The notes beneath the pieces were generated by a model. The model worked only from the letters and a program-made list of their open reading frames with translations, searched no databases and was not told where the DNA came from. From Leuctra nigra (Eukaryota > Arthropoda > Insecta > Plecoptera > Leuctridae): DNA of 64,000 bases. The position numbers were made by a program, and so were the translations under genes. The stretch is taken from assembly GCA_934045905.1 (NCBI GenBank), contig OW203769.1:17019705-17083704 (forward strand). The letters run 5' to 3'. Below, one piece after another: positions 11,145 through 21,931 of this stretch (its first letter is position 1; the number at the start of each line of letters is the position of its first letter).

Positions 11145-11690
11145 GGACATTCAGTCCCACATATGCCACCAAATGTATAATTTATTCCAAGACTTCTCTC
11201 TGTTACGAGAGCTTAAATTATATTGATAAGTATATATTATAAAAGTTTTTATAAAAAAGTATTACCTTTACTTTGCTGTCGTAACGGAGAAAAATTTCGA
11301 AAAAATTATAAATTTTGGTGGCATTTGTGGGACGGAATTTTCACATCACAACTATAACGTTTAATTTAATTTGAAGATTTATCTCCGTTACTAGAGCCTA
11401 TATTATATTATATAAGCCTACATTATATAATATAATATATGTTTTCATATAAATTATTCTAATTTGCTGTCGTAACGGAGAAAAATCTACGAATAAAAAT
11501 TAACATTTGGTGGAACATGTGGGACGGAATTTCCACATATATTTTTTTTGAAGATTTCTCTACGCTACGGCAGCCTATATTATATATATTTTAATATAAA
11601 TTATTATAATTTGCTGTCGATACGGAGAAAAATCACGAACAAAATTGCACATTTGGTGGCATATGTAGGACGTCTAATTTATAAAACTGA
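11145..11690. repeat. Tandem/inverted foldback array
   Basis: One inverted unit, then repeated direct units, carry TTTGGTGGCATNTGTGGGAC and GCTGTCGTAACGGAGAAAAA boxes. The first half (about 11151-11215) is the inverted form of these boxes. Direct copies follow at about 11275-11340, 11465-11530 and 11610-11675, separated by TATA-rich spacers. It looks like a foldback element amplified in tandem. No coding sequence. Confidence 0.7.
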
Positions 11691-12340
11691 ACAATGACTA
11701 GAGGAAAGCGACTGCAGTGAAAATCCATTATTAAACTCACGACTTCTCACGACTAGTCTTCCGCTTCACTCGAGAACAAGTGACCGAATAATTGAACATG
11801 ATTCGTCCAACAAGATCGGTCTCGACATAAACATCAGAGCGGAAGATAAACCTCCCGGAAAGGTCGCCTCTGGGTCAGTCAGAAAGGTCAAAGACATCAC
11901 GTCCTGGGGGTACATAAAACACATCCCCCCATGTCGCCCCCCGAGCAATCAATAGCGACAATGCCGGACACGACTAGAGGGCCGTGGGAACACGCCGAGT
12001 GGGAATACAGTAGGCACTGATAGGTCAATCTTATCTGGAAGGCACTGGGTTGACATATGGGAGGAGGGACTTAGATCACTCGGAGGGAGAGATCTTTTCT
12101 CTCTGTGTTTCCTCGCGCGCGGTTTCGAAGCATCTTCAGAGATGTGGTCTTTGACAAAGAGTCCTGAAGTTTTGAATAATGTCTCGCTTGCTCAGTCGAT
12201 AGAGCGATGCGTAACTTTTTCCCCGCTAGGTGGCGCTCACAATCAGATGTTGCATTCTAGCTGTCATCGGTACATATAGCTGTTACTGTTTTTCATCGAG
12301 AAATATTGAATAAATAATCTGAAATACAAGAATTCAACCC
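11691..12340. other. No gene seen
   Basis: Moderately GC-rich at 11800-12000, but no frame there looks coding and no splice sites frame it. Nothing is assigned. Confidence 0.3.
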
Positions 12341-12343
12341 TAA

Positions 12344-12555
12344 AGTCCGATTTACACGGTCATATTTGTTGAACAACTTCTGTGTCATGGTCTTTGGACT
12401 AAGTCTTTATCACATTTCTTGAAGGAAATTAGAACATGTTTTAAGTTCGGTGACAGAAAGTTGCTTCGTGATAATGCAAAATTGTGTGAAAATTAACATT
12501 GTCAAAGCATGTGGCATAAAAATTGTTCAATAAAATGTGACCGTGTAAATCGGGC
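12344..12555. mobile_element. Small TTAA MITE
   Basis: The inverted ends share CCGATTTACACGGTCA and continue into a TTGAACAA / TTGTTCAA pair. The right flank is TTAA (12556-12559); the left flank is CTAA, one change from TTAA. At about 212 bp with no coding capacity it fits a MITE. Confidence 0.75.
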
Positions 12556-12565
12556 TTAAGTACCA

Positions 12566-12800
12566 ATAAAATGCACTGGCTATGGCTGAAGAAGCCAGTG
12601 CACCGCCCAGTCTTTTTCAAAAGAAGGCCGTGATCAAAACAAGATCAATCTGTTAATAAGCTGCTTTTGGTGGATACATATCTAGCTTTCGCACGAATAT
12701 GAATGAATATGTGATGTAACGAAATATTCGATTGTATTTGATAAAATACGCACTGAGGTGCCCATCAATTTCTGATATCAACAAACATAATACTTTTTCA
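12566..12800 (+). repeat. Dispersed repeat G, copy 1
   Basis: Shares blocks such as AAGGCCGTGATCAAAACAAG, GCTGCTTTTGGTG and CGATTGTATTTGAT, in the same order, with 49110-49345. The termini are unclear and no coding potential is seen. Confidence 0.6.
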
Positions 12801-12816
12801 TAGACCCTGCCATTAG

Positions 12817-13203
12817 GAGGCCTGAGTAGTGAGCGTGGCCTTGAAGAGTTTTTAATCGATTTTTATCAATATCTTTTACATTATGTAATTTTTAACAAAA
12901 AAGGGCTTTGTACGCGTATTCAGAGAGCAGTTTAATGAAAATAATTTCATAGTTTGGAATAAGATATTAGTTTTATTTTGTCCAACAGATGTTAAGTGCC
13001 CGAAAATTAGTAAAATTATGGCACTAAACATCTGTTGGACAAAATAAAACTAATAACTTATTCCAAACTATGAAATGACTTTCATTGAACTGCTCTCTGA
13101 ATACGCGTACAAAGCCCTATTTTGTTAACAATTACATTGGTAAAAGATATTGATAAAAATCGATTAAAAAACTCATCAAGGTCCAACTCACTACCCAGCC
13201 GTC
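12817..13203. mobile_element. Foldback TTAA MITE family C, copy C1
   Basis: Arms of about 180 bp are inverted copies that meet around a short centre near 13000. The arm core reads TTTTGTCCAACAGATGTT. Flanks are TTAG (12813-12816) and TTAA (13204-13207). Other copies are C2 (21004-21160, left half) and C3 (49739-51424, split by B3). C1 gives the empty site for B3. No coding sequence. Confidence 0.85.
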
Positions 13204-13573
13204 TTAATAAATTCAACTGATTGCATATAACCGATTGCAGCGCCTACCTAGCGGCAGAATAACGCCCTATCAGTATCCATGTGGAACGCACACGGCCGCC
13301 TATGTTTTCATGCCAGGGTTGTGAAAGCTAAAGAGTCGAGAAGTTTTGAATAATATTCGCGGAGGAAAGATGGAATATATTTCCTTGGATTTCTATCGGC
13401 TGACGAGGCGGAATGGGGGGACGTTAACTCTGCCGCGGGTCGTTTTAATTCGAGACATTTCCGTCCTCGACTTCAGGATTCCGCTGAAATTGGAGATAAT
13501 GTTTAAGTGAGATTGAAAGAGTCCTCTCCTCGTCTTTTTATTACACTCGAAGGTTTTCTGTTTGTACTTTTCT

Positions 13574-14050
13574 TTCATGATCCATACATGATCATGGTCC
13601 ATACAGATTCATGATCCTACAGATTCATGGTCTATACAGATTCATGATTCGTACATATTCGTGGTCCATACTGCTTCATGATCCATACAGATTTATTATA
13701 CATACAGAATCATTATCCATACATGATCATGGTCCATACAGATTGATAATCCGTACAGATTCCTGGTCCATACAGATTCATGATCCATACCGAATCGTGG
13801 TCCATACAGATTCATGACCAATACAGATTCATGATCCATACAGACTTGTGATCCATAAATTATATGCATGGTGATACAGATGCATGATCCATACAGATAT
13901 ATGATACATACAGATTCATGACCAATACAGATTCATGATCCATACAGACTTGTAATCCATAAATTATGCATGGTGATACAGATTCATGATACATTCAGAT
14001 TCATGCTCCCAGATTCGTGATCCATACAGATAAACCTATGCTCCATACAG
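13574..14050. repeat. 17-bp minisatellite
   Basis: A degenerate tandem of GATTCATGATCCATACA, with a higher-order duplication of about 100 bp (13814-13895 and 13916-13990, both containing CAGACTTGT and CCATAAATTAT). A 68-residue open frame through it is a product of the periodicity. Confidence 0.9.
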
Positions 14051-14059
14051 GGGTAAAAT

Positions 14060-14340
14060 TATTAAAAGGTAAAAATGAACAGTTCGATGAAATTCAAATG
14101 TTGCTAGATTATTGGGACGCAACTTTACAGACAAATCGGTGAAGATCGTCGAGAGTAAACTAGCATTTTACTGACAATTCAAAAGCTATGTTGCTAAATA
14201 TTTGAAAAATGTGTTTCATCGAGAATAATTGTTGAACTGTACCTTGATGCATTTGATTAGGTTGTCACAGCTGTTACCAAGGTCTGTGAACCGCAACTTT
14301 CACACACACTTGAATTCGGATGCAATACGAAGGCTCTCCC
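14060..14340 (+). mobile_element. Decayed Helitron-like family A fragment
   Basis: Recognised only by short family A blocks in order (GATGAAATTCAAATG, ACAGACAAATC, GCAATACGAAGGCTC). Both ends are missing. Confidence 0.35.
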
Positions 14341-15405
14341 ATCCACGCAGTCGGGGTGCGCGTTTTTATTTCGCAGGTTACCTTCCAAACACCATCCCTA
14401 AGTGAGAGATTCACTAAATTTCCATCATTATCAATCTATCAATTACCTACATCTTGCCAAAGATGTTTCTGATATTTTATTGATTTATGCAGTTGTCATG
14501 GTTACCTAAAGAACTGGACCTTGATGGATCTTGATTAAGACCCAATATGGCGTCTCATGCAACGACCCAATTTAGCGGTTCGCCTGTTCTCCGCTAGGAG
14601 AATATTTAGTAGACCTTGCACAGAACATTTCGCAAGTGTAGTTCTGAGTTGAACTATGTCATTCCGAATGATGACTCTTCTTCGCACATCGTCAAATCCC
14701 GCGCCAAGTTCCTTCTTAATTGAATATCTAATACGGTTTGTGTTTGAAATTCCGTCCACGGCCTTCCTAATCTCCCGCCTACATGCCTCGACCAGCCACC
14801 GCCCTCTCGCACTGGAATGTAACGGCGATTTAATAACCAAGGATCAAAGAGGCGCTGGAGAGGCCACGTGATTAAACCTGGTTTCAATTACAGAGGCTTA
14901 GGAAGAGGAAAAGAGATTGGAGGATATGCGATGAAAGTTGACGGCAGGTTAAAAAATATCTTAAATAAAATTGTAGTCTTGATAGCGGATTTTAAATGTA
15001 ACGTTACCAAAAAACTCGGATTTTAATCCATTTGAATTTGATAAGAGATTATACTCATATTAAAACTGGGTCTCGTAAGATCAATCTGTCTTCAAATATT
15101 ATACATTTGCTTTTATAACCCATTAGAGGTATTAGAAATTATTAAAAATTATGTACCGATTTTGATATCAGAAGAATTGTAACTCTTTACAGCGTTGAAC
15201 TTTTGAGAAAAGTGATGCACTAATGCCCATTAGGTAATAGACATTACCGAATTTTTTATTTGTTTTTAACTTTTTAAAATAATTTGACTTTGTTTAATAT
15301 TTTTGAGTGTGGCTTTTACTAAGTTGCATTGAAAAGCCGGTGAAGCTGTAATAATTTGTTATTATTTAACTGGATTATTGGAGTGTTTTAGGTAATTTTG
15401 ATTCT
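14341..15405. other. No supported gene; one weak minus-strand frame
   Basis: A 101-codon minus-strand open frame lies at 14535-14840 in somewhat GC-richer sequence. Its product is not recognised, the overlapping frames are equally open, and no splice sites or promoter mark it. The rest is AT-rich with nothing recognised. Confidence 0.2.
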
Positions 15406-15410
15406 TAGTG

Positions 15411-15457
15411 TTGCACGTACCGGTGCTCGCTTATCAACGCGTTACACCGAGCGTTTT
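15411..15457 (+). mobile_element. Helitron-like family A 3' end fragment (A6)
   Basis: Carries GTTGCACGTACCGGTGCTCG and the hairpin (CGCTTATCAACGCGTTACAC, then CGAGCG), but the final CTAG is replaced by GGTG. Confidence 0.5.
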
Positions 15458-15509
15458 GGTGTACGTATAAGCAGCATTGAATAGCGAGTATAGTATAAGG
15501 AATACTGAA

Positions 15510-15690
15510 TTATTTCGTGTTTCGAGAGGTAAATGATGGGAAGGTTCCTTACTAATATGCCACGGCCGGCTACTTCCCACCGTATATACTTTAATACTAT
15601 TCTTCATCATCATCTCCCAATCATCATCATAATCATTCATTCGTCGCCATTAGCATAGTTGCAGAAATGTGCGACGTACACTAAAATTAT
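15510..15690. repeat. Dispersed repeat J, copy 1
   Basis: Diverged relative of 55440-55590: both contain GAGAGG-AA-TGATG, GGTTCC-TACTAATAT and a CAGAA-TGTGCGACGT block in the same order. Type unknown. Confidence 0.45.
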
Positions 15691-16379
15691 TCACAGTTAA
15701 TCGTGTTATAGAAACAACTTTGATTTACTGCACTTAAATGGATTTCAAATGTTTATTTGAAATTTCTGGTTCCCAATGTATACGTACTCTCAATATTGCA
15801 TTTGAATTTTCACGAAAATCCCTACTTATTTAAATTAAAAACAGTATTAAAGTATTAGTAAGTGCATGGTTAGTAAGCTTACTGAGGTAACAGGATTTTA
15901 CAATGGATGATTTTACACGCTGTTGTTTTTATTAAACAAGTTATATTGATTTGTATTGGATTTTACAAGTTGGAAAACGTCAGTTTTTGAAGTGATATAT
16001 TCTTCATAAGACGTCTTCGTCCGGGTGTTCGCGGGTATGCCGACCGTCTTATCCACTCATTGACTTTCGGTGGTCCAATTTCACTGCCTCCTACATGACT
16101 GGTAGCTGACTGCATGTTCAGCTATGTTCCGCGGACTGACATCCACCAGGCCAATGTCCAAGATGGCCGATGTAAACATACGAAGAACTGTCAGAAAGTG
16201 TTTTAAAATATATTTCACGCGAATTTTCACTAAAATACACGTGTTTATGACATTGAAACATAATAAAAGTGTTGTTAGTGTTTTATTTAATATAAAATCA
16301 ATGTAAATATGATATAATCGTGTTGATAATAACAAAACAATTGAGAAAGTGAGAGAAGCTGTGGCCGTCATGCATTTTC
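15691..16379. other. No supported gene
   Basis: AT-rich. Around 16130-16190 a GC-richer block with CCAAGATGGCCGATG could be a promoter or 5' UTR, but nothing confirms it. Confidence 0.25.
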
Positions 16380-16688
16380 AAGGCTCGCTTTCGCCAGCCC
16401 GTTCAACAAACCGGCCTGCAATTTTGCACACATACAAGGTATTGTTATCCAAGTTTTGCATATTTATGGACAAACAATTTGAGGTGATTTTGTAAATTTT
16501 CAGAGTAATCTGTCGTTGAAAATCTGTGTCGTCCGTGTGTTTTACATTTTATGCATCAAATGAATAACTGCTCCATTGTTGATGCATTTCGTTCCGGCTC
16601 TTTCCAAGATAAGTAGAGCAGAAACTTTCGAATTCGCATGCATTGGGAAGGCTCACTTATCAACGCGTTACACAGAGCGTTTTCCTAG
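16380..16688 (+). mobile_element. Helitron-like family A, 3' part (A7)
   Basis: Contains GCAATTTTGCACACATAC and the 3' hairpin (CACTTATCAACGCGTTACAC, then AGAGCG) with CTAG at 16685-16688, followed by T. Body diverged from A1; 5' end absent. Confidence 0.55.
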
Positions 16689-16779
16689 TATAAAAAGTGA
16701 ATGACTTCGTGATTTTTCGCGATCATCTAATTGGAAGCAAACACAATTTCTGTTCCAAAACGCACCAAAATGCTGGAAA

Positions 16780-16905
16780 TTGGGTTAAAATGTACCAAAC
16801 ATTTTTCGGGGTTATGCACCCCGGACCCGCATATGCGGGGGGTCATCTCCCCCACAACCCCCCATTGACCCTCGCCCCCGGCAGAAATCCTGCGTACGCC
16901 TATAG
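16780..16905 (-). mobile_element. End fragment of a G/C-tract-bearing transposon
   Basis: On the minus strand it reads GCGTACGCAGGATTTCTGCC followed by purine-rich GGGGG blocks, a layout resembling the ends of the hAT element at 28732-29661 (a short GC TIR, then GGGGGG next to the TIR). The other end is not found, so class is uncertain. Confidence 0.3.
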
Positions 16906-16953
16906 ATATGTGATTTCCGCGCATGAGCATGTTCAGCTTTGGAATAATATCTC

Positions 16954-17055
16954 GATCATCCCTACGCTTATACCCTCCCGCCATACAACGGAGATCGTAC
17001 AGTGGTATACCAGCGCTCCGTTGTATGGCGGGATGGTATAAGCGTAGGGATGATC
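16954..17055. repeat. Near-perfect 40-bp-arm hairpin
   Basis: Arms 16954-16993 and 17016-17055 pair over 40 bp with a single mismatch, around a 22-nt loop. The left arm starts GATCATCCCTACGCTTATAC. No TSD is evident. It may be a tiny foldback element or, if transcribed, a hairpin of the size used by small-RNA pathways; sequence alone cannot decide. Confidence 0.9.
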
Positions 17056-17292
17056 GACACATTTTTCCACGACCCTTCCTATCACATTCCACTTGATTCA
17101 ATCAACTCTGATGTCAGATCGCCTGTTGAAGCAATGTTGTGACGTTGCTTCCGACAGCGTTGACAAGTCTCCTCGAGTAGCTAGTAGAGATACAGCCAAT
17201 AGCTGTCTTTGCGTTACGTCAGAAGAACTCGAGGGTAAACATAGGAGATAACATTTAATAAATATCGTGAAACATTTGAACCCTTCAGATTA

Positions 17293-17705
17293 CTAGGAAA
17301 ACTCTCTGTGTAACGCTTTGATGAGCGAGCCTTCGTATTGCATGCGAATTGATGTGCGTTTAAAAGTGTCTGCTATACCCTTGCTATAGACATTGGACGA
17401 AATGCGTAGAGGAGCAGTGATAAAATATCAGAAATTTCCTTCAAGAAATTTGACAAATATTTCCATCGACAGATTAGTCTGAAAATTGGCAAAATACCCT
17501 AAAATGTTGGCCCCGATGACCCTGCATAAATTGGAGTTGATCGGTCAAACGGGTCCAGTTTAAATTTAACAAAAATCACAAGATCTTGTTCAAAAATTCA
17601 ACACTCTACACTAATTTGGCACACATTAGTATGTGTGCCAAATTTCAGATCGATTGGTTGAATCGATTGGTCGATTGGTTTGACCTCGACAGTCGACGCA
17701 ATAAG
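17293..17705 (-). mobile_element. Helitron-like family A copy (A8)
   Basis: CTAG at 17293-17296 (minus-strand 3' end, followed by T) and a hairpin variant. The body includes CCTAAAATGTTGG and GATCGATTGG blocks. The 5' GAGCGAGC end is missing. Confidence 0.55.
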
Positions 17706-18391
17706 AATTGGTGGTGATGTTTGATTTTTACCGTTACAAATAGAAAATTATTAAAAATATCGAGAAATAGTTATAATATTTTGATCGTTTGGTCGTTGAA
17801 GTTATATTTTGGGTGCCTATTTGAGTTAATTCACATATTTGTCTCTTTCGTAAAAGTATTTACAAAAAAGAAGTATAAAATATTGTTAAAGTATATCTAG
17901 AAAAGTATATTATTGCCTGCACAGCGATCACGCATATTTCGTCACACCCGATCGACAACTCTTATGGGAGAATAACATTGTGACGTCACAGTGGCTTCGG
18001 GTCAACGTTATTATTCCCTCATCAGAGCTGTCGACAGGAGTTACACAATCGAGGAGCCGCTTTCACCTAGCCACTGCGGAAGAAAAAGGACGGAGAAGTA
18101 AACCGGCCATTTGCTTGCCGGTTCACGTAAACGATTTCGATAACGGTCCCTTGGAGGCCCCACATGAGCGTCAAATAACATTATGCATAAGGCCTGGGAT
18201 CCGATTTCAAATGGGCTGAACTCATGTTAGTGCTTTGGAACACGGCAGACGGTCAGGACTGAAGCCAATTTAACTTGCAGACAAATGAGGGTTTTGTGAG
18301 TAAAATACTACGATTTACTCCCGGAATTTGCCTTTTATATATTAGGGAATATGTATGAATTTATTAAAACGTTTAATTCTAAATAAATTAT
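17706..18391. other. No gene seen
   Basis: AT-rich, with a GC-richer patch at 18000-18200 that has no supported frame. A TGACGTCA octamer lies at 17981-17988. Confidence 0.3.
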
Positions 18392-18673
18392 AACATATTT
18401 GTTGGTAATCACACTATTTTCACACTTAAAAGTGTAAATTTTCATTCATAAATATGAAATTGAAAATCAGTGTAAATTTTGGCGGAAAAAACGCCATCCC
18501 AGTGAGTTATGTCATATTTTATTGTAACCATGGCAAGATCATTGTTAGTTAATATAAATTACATCACTGGCCTGGATGGCGTTTTCCCGACAAAACTTAC
18601 ACTGATTTTTTATGAATAAAAATTTACACTTTTGAGATTAAAAATAGTGTGTTTTACCGACATACATATATGT
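18392..18673. repeat. Foldback MITE
   Basis: Imperfect arms of about 105 bp pair (AAAAGTGTAAA and GGATGGCGTTTT boxes on both sides, meeting at CCCAGTGA / TCACTGG) around about 58 bp. It ends near AACATAT / ATATGTT. No TSD identified. Confidence 0.7.
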
Positions 18674-19153
18674 TGTTATTGTAAAATATTGTATTTTAAA
18701 CACTTTATATTTTTTTGCATATTTCTTCATTTCAGTTTGATTTTAGTGATATCTGCATAGAATACTGTTTGGTAGATTATAAACTACTTTTTATGTTTTT
18801 TACAAGTCGGTTGCGGAGAAGATGGCCTCAGTATTTATTGATGGGTTTCACCACAACTGGATAACATGATTAAATAAGTTGACTAAGCATATTTTCTTTA
18901 CCACTTCTTTTCAGTGCTGATTATGATTCTTTTATCAAGCAGCGTATTTTATGGTGATTTCAGAGTTACTAAGACATCAAATACATCTAATCAAATGCAA
19001 AAGTCATAATGCATTTATATCAAATGTATATAATTGTCATTTCCGCAATTCCCCATTTCATCTTCAACATCTCCGCAGCATCTGTCAATCCGCAGCTTTG
19101 ATATCAGTAAAAGCATCCACATTGTGAGAAAACGATGTTCTGAGATTGCACGT

Positions 19154-19175
19154 CCCCCCCCCCCCCCCCCCCCCC
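19154..19175. repeat. Poly-C tract (22)
   Basis: An uninterrupted run of 22 C, one of about a dozen long G/C homopolymers in the window. Confidence 0.95.
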
Positions 19176-19381
19176 TCCTCACCCCACAAGCTCGATGTAT
19201 CAATTACTTCGTATGATGCCCGCGGCGACTGTGGCGCTCTCTCGGATATGAAATAAACAGCGAATCAGTTCGTGTCCCGAGACTAACAGATGCTGACGTC
19301 ACAGTGCAATCAGAAATACAAATCAAATGGAGACGGAGGATTGGCGAGCTGCTTTGAGGGATTAAAGATGATGAAGTGAAT

Positions 19382-19454
19382 AGCTGGTTGAATCGGGGCT
19401 CGAACCGGGGATCACTTGCCGGGCGAGAGCTCTACCTACTGAGCTACCCAGTCA
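19382..19454 (-). pseudogene. tRNA-like sequence (SINE head or tRNA pseudogene)
   Basis: The minus strand has a perfect A-box-like TAGCTCAGTAGG, a D stem (GCTC/GAGC), and a B-box-like GGTTCGAGCCC. The anticodon loop area (CTCGCCCGGCAAGTGAT) lacks U33 and its stem has mismatches; the T stem and acceptor also mispair. The closest layout is a tRNA-Ala-type body. A working tRNA is unlikely; a Pol III promoter from a tRNA-derived SINE is the better reading. Confidence 0.5.
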
Positions 19455-19928
19455 GAACGCACTGATGAGGGATCTACGAAGATTATAGAATGTAGAAGCG
19501 AACAAGAGTCTCAAGGTACTCTTATGACACTTGCTGTGATTTATTTTGTTCTTGCCAGCATTGTTAAGGTCATAACCGTTTATCTTAAGCTGGTGCAAGC
19601 GTGAGCGATTTTGCTGCATTTTGTAGATTTTTTTTGGATACGATTGGTGACAAAATGGGTTGATGAAATGATTTGAAATTTTAATCGTGATTAGATAAAA
19701 TACAAACTAAGGGTTATCCTTTGATACATTTTTAATTTTTTGTTTCGGTAATTAGTAATAATAAGTACATTTTTGGTGAAAAAATAGATATTTTCTTGTC
19801 TCGCTGGGTGCCGTAAAAAATTTAATTTTAAAAATGTGCCAAGTGATCCTAAGTTTGTCTTTCATCTAATCATGATTAAAATCTGTTAAAATAAACAGTG
19901 CGGTATGAGTTCTAATAGTATTTATTTT

Positions 19929-19970
19929 GAGCGACGTTTCGAGTGAACTGTGTCACCCCTCATCAGGCTC
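19929..19970 (-). ncRNA. Hammerhead ribozyme-like motif, left arm
   Basis: On the minus strand: GAGC, CTGATGA, a stem-loop strand pair GGGGTGA / TCACTC with one bulged G, GAAAC, GTC, GCTC. This has the conserved CUGAUGA and GAAA core, a GUC cleavage triplet and a four-base-pair stem I (GAGC/GCTC). Stem III is minimal, as in hammerheads that work as dimers through an ACGU palindrome. Activity is not shown. Confidence 0.6.
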
Positions 19971-20031
19971 GGAAATGTAACATTTTAAGAAAGAGAAAAC
20001 AAAAAAACATTTTTTAAAATGTTACATTTCC

Positions 20032-20073
20032 GAGCCTGATGAGGGGTGACACAGTTCACTCGAAACTTCGCTC
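20032..20073 (+). ncRNA. Hammerhead ribozyme-like motif, right arm
   Basis: Inverted copy of the left-arm motif. The core CTGATGA and GAAA are intact, but the sequence after it reads GAAACTTC instead of GAAACGTC. The ACGU needed for a dimeric stem III is therefore lost, and this copy is probably weaker or inactive. Confidence 0.5.
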
Positions 20074-20395
20074 AAAATAAATACTATTAGAACTCATACC
20101 GCACTGTTTATTTTAACTTATAATGATGTGTTCTGAAACATTACGAATTGCTATATTAAAATCTGTGATCAACTGGTTCACGGGTTTGGTCTCCAATCGT
20201 ATAGGAAATTTCATCCTTTTGCGCGGATTTGTTGAATAACCGGCGCCTAATTAACAAGGCACCAAGTAAAAATGAAAAAGTGCTACTAATATACAATCAG
20301 ACGGATCATGTGAACATCCCATCAAAGTTACACCCACTTATGAAACAATGTTTATCTCAATTTTCTTAAACGGCCGAGCGCTTGCGCCACCTTAA

Positions 20396-21003
20396 GTTTT
20401 TCACACATATTAAATGGGTACAAACGATTTGGTGTATCTAATAAAGCAGTAAAAAAATGGGTTTTATTTAAAACCCCGGGGGGAAAGCTTTGTGAATCCG
20501 AGCCCTGTTGTGTTGCTCGTGTCTGTAGCACTTGAGACCTCTTTAACTAAATAAGAAAGTCGTTTGGCGCCATCTCGCGAGAAATAACCCGTTGTAACGG
20601 CAAAGCTGTTAGACTTGATCTGAGTCGAGTGTGTCGTCTGTCCGTTGACCCGGAATAAGCGTCGAGTCTTCCGAAAGTAAACATTATTAACTTTCCAAAG
20701 AGCTTAGTTGCTTTCTTCGGGGACGAGCTCTTTGCTAATCAACTGCATTGCGCACAGCACTTGCGCACAACGCTTTCTTAGAGGAAGATTATTTCAGATT
20801 GAAACATAATGTTGAGAACCATTCACGTTTTATAACTAAATGCAAGCCAATTCAATAAGGTCTGGGACCTTATTCTATAAGGAATAGGAAATCATTTCGG
20901 TATGAAATTGTTTCAAATCAATGTTATTCGTATGGCAGTAAATGATCATATGATGTCAGACCGAATGATTTCGTTTTCGTTATATAATAGGGGATTCGTA
21001 TGT
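20396..21003. other. No gene seen
   Basis: Single-copy-looking sequence with mixed composition. No supported frame. Confidence 0.3.
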
Positions 21004-21160
21004 ATAGTGAGATTGGCCTTGAAGAGTTTTTTAATCGATTTTTATCAATATCTTTTACCAATGTAATTGATAATAAAATAAGGTTTTGTACAAATCTTCA
21101 GAACTGTTCAATGAAAATAATTTCATAGCTTGAAATGGGTTTTTTTAGTTTTATTTCGTC
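21004..21160 (+). mobile_element. Family C MITE, left half (C2)
   Basis: Matches the left arm of C1 from GTGAGATTGGCCTTGAAGAG to TTTTATTTCGTC, then diverges. The right arm and both TTAA flanks are absent. Confidence 0.65.
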
Positions 21161-21667
21161 ACACAGAAGTTTCTCCAGAAGTAAAGCAGAGTGTAAACTA
21201 TAAATCAACTAAACCAACAAATATACAGGATAATAATTAGTCTTTCGTCGAAAACATCCGTTACTGTGTAATACGAAATGAACACAAAAAAGGTTACGAG
21301 ACAACCAAGTGAAAACTAAAACTGACCTGACATCTATGTCAACAATATGGCCGCCCCGCAAATAAAAGTAAAGAAAACACTCTCTTTGTCAGTGTAGATG
21401 TCGAACAAAGAAGTCCGAGCTGCTGTGAATAGTTGTGCGAAAACTCCCGTGGAGTGGAGTGATCGTGAACTGAGCGAGGCATATTATTTCTGAACGCATC
21501 CGCAACGCAGATAAGCGACGTAGTAATTGCGCCCCCGGCGGCTAATTGACGAATTAAATGCGAATTGTTTTTTAAACCCATGTTGCCTGAGAGCGCTTCG
21601 CCGGAGTTTTGAGTTCGTAGCCCGGCTTTTGTTGCGACTAAACTTCTGCCGCACAAAACACGGTGGT

Positions 21668-21690
21668 GGGGGGGGGGGGGGGGGGGGGGG
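21668..21690. repeat. Poly-G tract (23)
   Basis: An uninterrupted run of 23 G. Confidence 0.95.
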
Positions 21691-21931
21691 AGTTGGGCTG
21701 TTCGGTTCGACGTCGTAATTATTCTCTTGAAATAGAAATTACATGTATTTATCGTAGCACTACAGAAGGATAGCTACTGAATCTATGTGAAAATGATCAA
21801 TTTCTTAGGATATTTATCCGCTTTACGAAGTCTGAAGTTAAAGTTGTAAAAAGTCATCATACCTAAGGGCAAACAATCTAAATATTGCTAAAATTAAAAC
21901 TTTTCTAACGCGAGTTGTTAAAATTCCACTA

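Larger units (their letters stand above)
19886..20154. mobile_element. Penelope-like inverted-repeat insertion
   Basis: Inserted in D1 with an 11-bp duplication ATTAAAATCTG (19875-19885 and 20155-20165); D3 supplies the empty site. It consists mainly of two 104-bp arms (19885-19988 and 20014-20117) that pair with one mismatch around a 25-nt loop, plus a 37-bp tail. Each arm carries a hammerhead-like core. Penelope-like retroelements are known to carry minimal type I hammerheads in their terminal repeats, so a non-autonomous Penelope derivative is inferred. No reverse transcriptase or GIY-YIG sequence is present. Confidence 0.6.
19589..20391. mobile_element. TTAA MITE family D, copy D1 (with nested insertion)
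   Basis: Ends TTAA + GCTGGTGCAAGCG (19585) and GCGCCACC + TTAA (to 20395). The two halves are an imperfect foldback, with AGTGAT and AGGGTTATC boxes in opposite orientation. It is interrupted by a 269-bp insertion at 19886-20154. Sister copies are 41267-41776 and 40163-40606. No coding capacity. Confidence 0.8.

Noticed and set aside
14535..14840. 101-codon minus-strand frame
   Set aside because: Unrecognised product, overlapping frames equally open, no splice signals or codon bias matching the two supported coding loci.
19382..19454. Functional tRNA gene
   Set aside because: U33 missing and several mispaired stem positions in the anticodon, T and acceptor arms.
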